Source: Podaxis mareebaensis (Eukaryota > Basidiomycota > Agaricomycetes > Agaricales > Agaricaceae). Taken from it: a stretch of 64,000 bases of DNA. This document shows, in pieces, positions 56,121 through 64,000 of this stretch (position 1 is the stretch's first letter; every line of letters begins with the position of its first letter). The DNA lies in contig JAEUWP010000537.1 in NCBI GenBank assembly GCA_018524725.1, positions 1 to 64,000 on the forward strand, written 5' to 3'. A program made the translations under genes and the position numbers. The notes below the pieces were generated by a model. It did not search any database. It was given only the letters and a program-made list of their open reading frames with translations, and was not told the origin of the DNA.

Positions 56121-56279
56121 TCAGTCATCATTCAATCAGTAGCATAGAATAGATGGCCAGGCATTGGCCAGTCTCCTGAGAATAGGGATGTGCAACCAGG
56201 AAGACATCAATTGGTGAAGGCCTCATTGTGATAGTACACAGAGTTGTTCACAGAGTCATTGGCATCAGTGGTAGTGCTG

Positions 56280-56405
56280 CAGGAAGCATTAGGAAGGCTA
56301 AGCTCATGAATAAGGGCATGGTGGATAATGTTGGTGTGGGTCAGTCAGGAAGGCTAAGCTCATGAATAAGGGCATGGTGGATGACATTGGTGTGGGTCAG
56401 TCAGG
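56280..56405. repeat. 63-bp tandem duplication
   Basis: AGGAAGGCTAAGCTCATGAA and following ATAAGGGCATGGTGGAT occur at about 56292 and 56348, with a common TTGGTGTGGGTCAGTCAGG end. Confidence 0.75.
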
Positions 56406-56434
56406 GTGAGTTCATAACGTCAGCCAGAGCTGAT

Positions 56435-56595
56435 GCTTACTGAGTTGCTTATTGATGATCTGCTTGTTACTGAGTTGCTTACTGATGATCTGCTTATTGT
56501 TGAGTTGCTTATTATTGAGTTGCTTATTATTGAGCTGCTTATTATTGAGCTGCTTATTATTGAGTTGCTTATTATTGAGTTGCTTATTGATGGCC
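56435..56595. repeat. 15-bp GAGTTGCTTATTATT repeat
   Basis: About nine to ten units, the last seven nearly identical. Confidence 0.9.
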
Positions 56596-57056
56596 CACAG
56601 GGTCTGTGATCCACTACTAGTTATATGGATGATAATGTGTTGATCTCTTAGTCAGGTCATCTCTTCCATTCCCATCAAGTCTTCTGAGTTCATAGCAGAT
56701 CTAAGCCATTAACTCTGTAGTGGCAGCTACTGTAAGCATACAATTGAACAAAATGTCTCTGAGTAGCACTGACATGAGGAAGAGTCCTTGTGAGGAAAAT
56801 ACTGGATGAATATATTCTCAGTAGCATAGTCCTGGCTTTAATAAGAGCATTGAATCAATAGCATATAGATGCTGCTAGTTGCTACAGTTCTCCCAATCTG
56901 GAGGGCCTAGAGACTTTACTGACTGGATAAATCCTTGCAAGGTACTGAGATCACTAGCAGTGTTGGGTTCACAAACCATTACTCTAGCCTCAAGATTCTG
57001 TCATAATTATGATATAGCTACTGCTTTCATGGCTGAAAACAGTTTTAGCTGTAATG

Positions 57057-57804
57057 TCAGGTCCTGGGAAATTCCTATTTGAGAGAAGAGGCCAGAAGGC
57101 CAGGAAATCACAGGAGTTATACTAATGCTACAGAACTAGAATGGGAGAGATGATGACACGAGCATAAGTATGAGCATAAACTTTCTGTACTTAGATGTGC
57201 ACAATCAGTAGATCCCTATTGAGACAATATGTTTGATGGCTCAGTTCATGAAGAGAAGAAAAACCCTGTGTTACATCCACTGTGCTGTAAAATAGGTGAG
57301 TGGCATGAGTGACAAGCCCTGAGGCCTCAGGTTAAAGGCACACTTTTATGCTCAATACATGCCCAGTTTTTTGCTCTTTTTATCATTTCTTTGGCAGCTC
57401 CCAGCTTGCTCCAGCATGACAACTGGATGCCAGACCCTGGCCTCTGGCTCCTTTCCTAGCCCCTTTCCAAAATGGGAATTTCACAGGACCTGACTGGTAG
57501 ACATAGTAAGCCAGACCACAGGTTTTTGTGATGATCCCTTACCCTAACTGCCATGCTTTTTCCACTGGATGATGAAATCTGATATATTGGTGGGGTGTTG
57601 CAGGAGGATCCTGGAAATCTGAATATGGATCACATGGAACCCAGACCTCATAGACAGAGTGTGACCTAGTGCAACCTAGGGCAACTAGGCACTGGGACAG
57701 ATCAGGTTTCATGCTGGATCAATGGGAGAAGGAATGCAGTGGGCTAGGAATAGGTAAGGGATTCAATCTCTGATGCATTGGGTACCACTGAGGTACCACC
57801 TGAA
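57057..57804. other. No recognised gene
   Basis: Anonymous sequence between the family B copy and the inverted repeat. A CCTAGTGCAACCTAGGGCAA short repeat lies at 57663-57690. Confidence 0.4.
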
Positions 57805-58440
57805 GTCTTAACACTGCAGGTTTGTGACTATATAAGACATGCAGATATCCTGTACTTACATGTCAAAATATCAGCAAACTTTATCTTAGAATCAGATATT
57901 TTTAATCTCTGACTGATACCTTATCCCTTAACATTCAGTAGATATTACCCATTTCATGCAAATATAAAGAGCTGGGGAAACTAACATATTAACTGATACA
58001 TCTGGACAAAAGATATGTATAGCATCTATGGGTTATATCAACAGTTCATATCAGAACTATTACCAAGTTACATATGTTATGGACAATAAATAAGATATCT
58101 TGATGGGAGATAGGGGAAACAATACATTGTTATTCTGTGTATCTTCTAACAATATATCTTATCCATCATTCACACCATATGTAACATAGTAATAATTCTG
58201 ATGTAGTCTGTTAATATAATCAGCAGAGACAGTAGATATCTTTAGCACAAATATATTCAGGTGACATGTTGACTTCCTCAGCCTTTTACATTTGAGCAAT
58301 GTGTATGATATCTCTCAAATATTAAGGGATATAATATTCAAGATATCTGGTTCAGAGATAAGGTTTGTTGATATTTGCACATGTAAATACAGGATGTCTA
58401 CTAGTCTTATATAGTTGTGCTCCAGCAATGTAAGGTTCTT
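57805..58440. repeat. Long imperfect inverted repeat (fold-back element)
   Basis: Left arm about 57805-58105 and right arm about 58135-58440 are reverse complements with scattered changes. Matching landmarks are ACTATATAAGAC (left, near 57826) and GTCTTATATAGT (right, near 58403), ATCCTGTACTTACATGT against ACATGTAAATACAGGAT, and AAGTTACATATGTTATGG against CACCATATGTAACATAG. The loop is about 30 bp. No ORF lies inside. It could form a large hairpin or be two head-to-head LTR-like units. Confidence 0.7.
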
Positions 58441-59029
58441 GCTTGCCTTGCCATGAGTCCTTGATTTGAAATTCAAAAGCCCAGGAGTCCCAGCAAAATA
58501 ACACCTAAATAAGCACGCACATGCATTAGTGCCAGAGCAGTCTGGGCTCCATCTTGACCATCTGTAGGGGCAGGTCACATTGGAGGGTGGCTGGCTGGTT
58601 TGTTGCGTTGCAAGAGGATGAGCCATTGGGTAGGAGAGAGCTCAGGTTCCCTGGATTCCTCATTCTGCTAACTGCCATAGTGCTTACACCAGAAATTAAA
58701 ATAAAAAAAAGGTAAAAAAAGTAAATGAGTATGACACACTAACACCGCTGCACCATGTTAGCAGCTATTAACAAACCCACAGTGAAATTGACATGGGATA
58801 TCAGGGTAGCCCAGGGTGGTTGGGGTCCTGGGATCTTCTCATACTTATGGTATGGACTCAGTGCTGAAAAGCGGAGTTAGCATATCAGAAGCTTAATTTC
58901 GGTCCATGTCCAGGGGCATTGATGGTGTTGCCATGCAGCCTGTGCCTCTTCCAAACCCACATGATCTTGCACCACCCACAAGCAGTGCACTTGATGAACC
59001 ATACGTATACCATTCCCAAGCTTTGTCCA

Positions 59030-59130
59030 GACTCCCCCCCCCCCCACACACACACACACTTGGAGCTTATGTAGAGCTTATTGTAGAGCTTATCATAGCA
59101 CTTATTGTAGAGCTTATTATAGAGCTTGTT
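59030..59130. repeat. C-run, CA repeat and TGTAGAGCTTAT repeat
   Basis: CCCCCCCCCC at 59035-59044, then ACACACAC, then about six units of TGTAGAGCTTAT/CATAGCACTTAT. Confidence 0.85.
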
Positions 59131-59439
59131 GTAGCAGTATCAAAGACTTTTTTTTCGACTTCTCATTCCGCCAGTATGAAGTTCTTCAGTTCTACCTGAT
59201 GCTGGACGCTAGAACGCACCCATAGTGGCAGAAAGTTGTCCCAACCACATGGACATGCTCATGGCCATTTGTTCAGGCCCTGAGGATGGAAGCACTTCAC
59301 ACATACCTCACCAATTGAGGGATATCGCACCATGCCATATCCAGACAGCATAATTTCAAAGATTTCTAAGAAGAGAACCGAGTTATTGACGTGCTTCTTT
59401 TGCTCCCAGCCTCAAGGCTAGATGTCCAGAATCCCTGCC

Positions 59440-59446
59440 TATAAAT
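59440..59446 (+). promoter_or_regulatory. TATA-like box
   Basis: TATAAAT about 80 nt upstream of the ATG at 59526. The pyrimidine-rich stretch that follows (CTCTTCAG...CCCTCCCCC) resembles a fungal transcription start region. Confidence 0.4.
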
Positions 59447-59525
59447 CTCTGATCTCTGGATCGGCAGCAATCCACACCGCTCCACTCTCTTCAGAAACTT
59501 GCTCCCTCCCCCATCTCTTACAGCA

Positions 59526-60850
59526 ATGGACAACCGGAAGTCACCCGATGAAATCCAAAAATATGGACGTGTGTACCCATAGACCCCTTGGTCATCAGTG
59601 GTTTTGACTAACACAGCAGCTCCTCAGGCGCTTTTAACCAGTTGATGCACACCCTGCTTGGCCTTTGCATGTGAGTTACTGCACCTAGACATCATGCAGG
59701 CCCTTATAGGCTGGTAGATGGGATTGGGTCACTTCCCTCGACTACGATTGGCAATACATTTCAAGGAAGAAGGCGTTCCGGTGGCCCATGGTTAGTGTGC
59801 ATGTGTCAAACTGCCTATCCACATGCTTCATCCAATCTTAGATCTTCTATTTCCTAAATCGCTACTGTCTCCTGTTCGCACTTGTGGGAGCGTAAGCTTT
59901 GAAGTCATTCTCGGCGCATATTTCCCCCCTCATCCTACGACAGCATGATTGCCCTCAATGCTGCAAGGTAAACCGGTGTACACGAGCTATGCACTCGAGA
60001 AATAGGATGACCATCCTTCACCAGTGAAATTGACTGCCAGGCATTGTACATCTTCAACCAGGTGCGCTGCTAGGCCTGTCATTAGCGGGAATTCCAGCAT
60101 AGTCTGATATCCCTCCCTGCCCAGTGCTTTGGAAATGCAGCGATTGGGCTTGCGAGCATAAATCTTTCGTTGCGGACGTTAGTGAGACTCAGGTGCACTA
60201 ATCATCACCCCATTCCACCCACTCACTGTCCGGCAGCGTGGCAATCTGGTCCCGAAACAAGTACCTGGTCAGCTCCCTTGTTCTCGCCATCCTTGGCCAC
60301 TGGTCGCTACTCTTCCACGGTGCGCCGATCCGTGTCGGAATTTCTGCACTGGTGTACTAATCTGAGCAGGTGTTCTCCTAACTGCTGAATGGGTTGATAT
60401 TCTGGTCCCGGGCTGCGTGATCGTCACCACCAACAACCGTATCTTGGCCTTCAGCTCTATCTACTCTATGACGTTCGACTTCGCCATCTTTTTCCTGACA
60501 GCATATAAGCTCCCCCGCTCCCAAGCTGGTCGCTCTCACATCACAGGGCTCATTTTCAATGACGGGCTTCTCTATTTCCTCGTAGCGTGAGTGCTGTCTC
60601 TCTATCCAAAAGTCGTGACAGTTGTGACCCAAGTGGGCTCAACAGATTCCTGGCCAACCTGATTTCAACGGTGCATATGGCATGGTGCATCTTTTCCCCT
60701 TGAACTCATCTGAATCCCGTCATAGATCTTTACGCTACTGAACTTGAACGCAATTATGTCAATTATTGCCCATATTCCCGCTGCCATTGCTTCAACCGTG
60801 GGTTCACACATCCCGAGCCAGGAGTTCATTGCTAACAGATGCGCAGGTTG
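59526..60850 (+). CDS. DUF6533-like integral membrane protein, possibly decayed
   Basis: Exons joined by short introns. The first is MDNRKSPDEIQKYG. After a GTGAGT...TAG intron comes WDWVTSLDYDWQYISRKKAF, the typical DUF6533 start (WD...EW.+I...K). After another intron FYFLNRYCLLFALVGA follows. Later hydrophobic segments include LVPGCVIVTTNNRILAFSSI, FDFAIFFLTAYKL, GLIFNDGLLYFLVA and, after an intron (about 60588-60651), FLANLISTVHM. The family is a basidiomycete-expanded multi-span membrane protein of unknown function. Stops between about 60000 and 60350 are not all removed by obvious introns, so this copy may be broken in the middle. Confidence 0.5.
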
Positions 60851-61609
60851 TCACCTGCCATGTTGTTCGACGGCTGAGCGAAATCGGTTCGCACGCCGTT
60901 GAGATCCACCTGTGACTGCTATTCCATGTCGCACAGGGTGTCCACTCATGCTCTCCTAGATCATCAACTTGCGGCACCATACAATTCCGGCCTGCTGAAG
61001 AGGCGAGTTCGGCATAGTATATAGCATAGGGAGCCTTACAGGTTGGGAGGTATCGGACAAACAATAACTCAGTCAAACCATGTAGTAGCGTGCAACTAAT
61101 CTAATATGCATTACCCATAAGATGAACGATAGCTACATAGAATATAGAGGGCATAGAGGACATAGAGGAGTAGATGCAGAGCGAATAGAAGCATAAACGG
61201 AAACGGAACTAACCTCAGTTAATTGTCCGACCTGATGATGTACTCACGATGTACTCACGATGGTGCATGGACACCCATCCCATTCCCCCCCACCCACCCC
61301 TTGAAGTGGGGGAATGTGGGCATGAATGCGAGCGCTTCAGCCTCTGTCTGACGATAAGGCTTCAACCAGAAGTATTAGGATACAGTAGCTAGAGATAAGA
61401 GGCACACGGATCGACTTGCTGTGAGGGTCTCGAGAGAGCAGTCATACGGCAGATTTGTCAGCGGCGTTGGAAAGACAAGGGGTCGAAGGTTCTGGTAACA
61501 AATGTCTGGCTCATGGAAAAAAGGTCGTGACAGAGAAATGTGAGCATCAAGGCCTCTTGTTGGGTCACGTAATGTGAAAATGGCTTCATGGTAATATGGC
61601 ATGGCGGGG
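60851..61609. other. No recognised gene
   Basis: Contains ATAGAGGACATAGAGGA-type short repeats (61140-61175) and a C-rich tract at 61285-61302. Open frames are short. Confidence 0.4.
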
Positions 61610-61611
61610 TA

Positions 61612-61867
61612 CAGTCGCGGACAAGCAAAGTCAATGCCAAAAGGATTGATTGCCCATGGCTTTATATTTTTTAAAGATTTTTTCGGCCTTTTGCCAGAAA
61701 TTTCGGACTCAATAAACTTAAACGGAAGTTTCTGAGCCAATGACCTGTTAGTTTTCGGGAAATTATATACCATTCGAAAGCCCTTGACGGGACCCATCGA
61801 CTGGCCTAGGTTTCATCAAATTTGAAGCAACTCGGAAAATTTAGCGGACTTTGCTTGTCCGTGACTG
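61612..61867. mobile_element. MITE with 21-bp inverted repeats and TA target duplication
   Basis: The left end CAGTCGCGGACAAGCAAAGT plus C (61612-61632) and the right end GACTTTGCTTGTCCGTGACT plus G (61847-61867) are inverted repeats with one mismatch. TA flanks both sides (61610-61611, 61868-61869). The length is 256 bp with no transposase. CAGT ends and a TA duplication fit the Tc1-mariner superfamily, pogo/Fot1 group. A related unoccupied site (TA followed by CAAAAGCGCCA) lies at 15691. Confidence 0.8.
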
Positions 61868-62256
61868 TACAAAAGCGCCAAGTTACAGAAGGAAATTATT
61901 TGGAAGCACCTGTGGCCTTCCGAAGAGATCCAAGAATGCTATCCACTTCGGCATGGCTGATTAGTCCGAAGCTAACGTTTCGGTAGCCCACAAAGAAGCT
62001 ACAAAACTGATGAGGGCAATCGTCAATCCAGAGGTGGTAAGCACATGGGACGACGCATGGTAAGCGCCACATCCCTAAAAGTTGAACTAGCTCTATAAAG
62101 GTTCTCTCTAGGAAAGCGAAAGTGATGCCTTGGGACGCAGGAGCTGTACAACCCCCTCTCATGGAGGCCATCGAAAGCGGCGTAGACTGCATTGAATGGG
62201 CCAGGATTGGACGTGCACTCGTCCCAGGATGCAGTTCTGTAAGCTCCCCTCAGCAA
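61868..62256 (-). other. Coding-like remnant with FunK1-type 3' flank
   Basis: The minus-strand open frame 62192-61896 ends in ASK and a stop, as does the FunK1-like gene at 15719. The downstream 40 bases (61868-61908) match 15691-15732 closely. The upstream protein sequence (MWRLPCVVPCAYHLWIDDCP and others) does not match FunK1, so the frame may be unrelated sequence joined to a shared 3' flank. Confidence 0.3.
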
Positions 62257-62345
62257 AGCTGACTACATCGCTAACTGTCTGAAACAGCGCTATGATGCTG
62301 TATGCCTTGCATCTGCCCTCGGACTCAAAGCGATAGGCCTTGATT

Positions 62346-62481
62346 TGGAAACCCGGAGTGAGCAGCCTCCGGAGCGCCCACTACCATAATTACAGCTGGG
62401 TTTTACCGGTGTTGCCCGGTGGGACCTCGGGTACTCTGTACATTTATGAAGTAGTAGGCTAAAAAAGTCCATTTGTACTAT
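62346..62481 (-). repeat. Shared 3' terminal segment of integrase-core element, copy 2
   Basis: TGGAAACCCGGAGTGAGCAG and GGAGCGCCCACTACC parallel the end of copy 1 (35942-36098, reverse). Similarity stops at TGGAAA (62346), the proposed element end. Confidence 0.6.
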
Positions 62482-64000
62482 TTACCAATCAGGCACACCA
62501 GCGTCGTCATCGTCACTGCCATCCTCGTCGTCATCGAAGTTAGCCATGAGTTCAAGGTCATCAAGGGCAGCATGGTGTGATTGGTCTGCAAAATTGCGTC
62601 AGCTTGAAGACCTCTGCACTGCCAGAGAGTGTACCCTACCTAAGCCGCTCCCATTGTTGACCCCACCCATGTAATATAAACTTTCACCATCCCAGTCGTC
62701 GTTACCACCTGCTAATTCCCTCCCATGTATAGAAGGTAATGTGTAGTCTGAAAGTAGGTCATTTTCACATTCATTAAGCTCGGTAGGGCTGCACCCCTTG
62801 AGGTATTCCGCGGCAGCATTGAGGTACTCAAACCGGTGATAAAGCTCCTGATAGACAGCCCAGACATTGTGCCTAGTGATGACAGGACTCCCAGCAGAGG
62901 CGAATAAGGTTTCAGCATATGCAGCAAATGTGGGTGGAACACTTGTGAAAACTGGGTCGCTATGAGGGGCATATAGGTTCCGAACCTGTTCAAGGGCAAC
63001 AGGATCGACTTCAATCCGCCAAATAATATTAAGTGTCAAATGAAGAACTACTAACCTGAGGAGAAGATTCACCTTAAAATCAAGGCAATCATAATGCTCT
63101 GGATAATTGTAGATATCATTAGGTACACCATGAGGAAGAATCTTGTTTCGGTCAGCACGCTTCTTGGTGTTGTTAACTCGGTCAGCGTAGCGATCAAGCT
63201 CAAGTTGAAGCCAGGGAATAAAAAGCCACCGAAAGAGCAGCCTAAATCATGTAATTAGCATAGTTGTTCTGATGCTGAGAGAAGCTGAAGCGCACTTATC
63301 GAGGAGTAAACCAGGATCATACCATCCATTCGTAATGCCAACTTGCAGGAGTGTCTCGAAACCTGGTGTGAATCGCCGGCGTAGTTGCGACCATGTGATT
63401 TCAGGCATAACATTCTTCTTTTGTCTCATCCAACGGTGCTGCAGGGTACCTGCAAGGCTTGGATCATGCAAGTGTCGCAATGCAGTATGAGCGTTCGCAA
63501 TGCCATAGTTCTCAGACCCTGGGTCGCTCTGAGTAACTAATGGCATTGCTGCTTGCGATTCCAAGTCAGATTAAGTACTTCACTGTAAGCGAATTGTGCA
63601 CTTGCCTTTGTTTTCCCCAATGAAGTCAAGGTAGTAGCTTGCAATCAGCCTAGGGTTACTGTTGGTGTGCCACACCTTCATCCAATGAATATGGCCTGCA
63701 AAAGGTTCGATCCCAGCATGCAATGCAAGACCAAAATATTTCCACTTATCATGCTGATCGACAGCTAATATGTCATTGACTCCAGCAGCCCAAAATCGGC
63801 GCCTGCGAAGCCGCCCGAGCTTTCGCTCGCGAACAAGGTCTGGCTCATATACGTGAAAATATGACCATATAAGTTCCCTAGTAAATTAAGTCACAACATT
63901 AAACAGAACCTCCACAGGCAGCTTGATGCAGTGTACTCACCTTGAAGCACTGATACCACATTCATACAAGAGGAGTGACTTAATCTCCCGCACACCAGAT
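62482..64000 (-). CDS. Integrase-core (rve-like) transposase family protein, copy 2, partial
   Basis: Minus-strand exons run from the window edge. They encode EIKSLLLYECGISASR (a GT donor follows), RRRFWAAGVNDILAVDQHDK followed by Trp, TQSDPGSENYGIANAHTALR, QKKNVMPEITWSQLRRRF, LFRWLFIPWLQLELDRYADR, VDPVALEQVRNLYAPHSDPV, then the acidic tail ending VPDW at the stop 62482-62484. Residue by residue it parallels copy 1 at 34-36 kb but keeps Trp where copy 1 has TAG. One acceptor near 63019 reads GCGG where copy 1 has TCAG, so that intron may no longer splice. The N-terminus lies outside the window. Probable DNA transposase or integrase acting in the nucleus. Confidence 0.75.

Larger units (their letters stand above)
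54641..57056 (-). mobile_element. LTR-like element, family B, copy 2, with internal insertion
   Basis: Its reverse complement follows copy 1 at both ends. The 57056 end has ATTACAGCTAAAACTGTTTTCAG-like sequence against TTACAGCCTAAACTGTTTTC; the low end has CTCAATGACACAAGGTGAAG against GTCAATGACGCAAGGTGAAG. Between about 55300 and 56600 lies extra sequence absent from copy 1, including a 15-bp repeat and a coding-like minus-strand segment. The low end stops at the CTCTCTGTCC repeat. Confidence 0.6.

Noticed and set aside
61375..61797. 140-codon minus-strand ORF
   Set aside because: It starts inside the MITE and runs out through its left inverted repeat, so it is a chance fusion of two unrelated sequences.
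1..64000. Telomeric repeats (TTAGGG) that might explain the RecQ-like helicase copies as subtelomeric
   Set aside because: No TTAGGG arrays were seen in the window.

Overview
The window looks like a repeat-rich accessory stretch of a basidiomycete (Agaricomycete, mushroom-forming) genome. The evidence is short fungal-type introns (about 45-60 nt, GT...CTAAC...AG) and family content typical of that group: a FunK1 fungal kinase, an alpha-type kinase, a JmjC dioxygenase, a multi-copy fungal integrase-core family, a DUF6533-like membrane protein, a CBM1-GH5_7 mannanase, a degenerate G-alpha subunit and a RecQ-like helicase with an upstream zinc-finger/recombinase-like gene. I recognised no rRNA, tRNA or CRISPR.

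Layout. 0-2.3 kb: the 3' end of a LINE abuts a fragment of the same RecQ-like helicase family that recurs at 37.5-39.8 kb. 2.3-6.9 kb: gene-poor, with GGTAC-rich tandem repeats. 7-9.4 kb: an apparently coherent multi-exon JmjC gene. 11.4-14.5 kb: a broken Zn2Cys6 regulator, an unrecognised frameshifted remnant and a broken G-alpha gene. 15.7-17.5 kb: a FunK1 kinase-like gene. 19.6-22.3 kb: an acidic protein, a FunK1 tail fragment and a possible small secreted protein. 23.9-26 kb: a flavin monooxygenase pseudogene. 27.4-36.8 kb: a CBM1-GH5_7 mannanase gene split in two by about 8 kb holding a 219-aa ORF, a GC-rich repeat block, an alpha-kinase gene and an integrase-core gene. 37.5-44 kb: a minus-strand cassette of zinc fingers, a tyrosine-recombinase-like segment and a RecQ-like helicase. 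44-46.8 kb: microsatellites. 46.8-51.9 kb: an ORF1-only LINE with a 12-bp target duplication, containing two further nested insertions. 53.4-58.4 kb: LINE endonuclease fragment, a second LTR-family copy and a long inverted repeat. 59.5-60.9 kb: a DUF6533-like membrane protein gene. 61.6-61.9 kb: a pogo/Fot1-like MITE. 62.3-64 kb: a second integrase-core copy, cut by the window end.

How it fits together. Most recognisable genes are multi-copy accessory families, and many are inactivated by stops best explained by C-to-T changes (Arg CGA to TGA, Trp TGG to TAG). This fits a cytosine-methylation or RIP-like decay process acting across the region. The most notable items are the zinc-finger/recombinase-like/RecQ cassette, the mannanase split by a multi-gene insert, the two integrase copies sharing a terminal segment, and the nested LINE/LTR insertions whose target duplications can be read directly.
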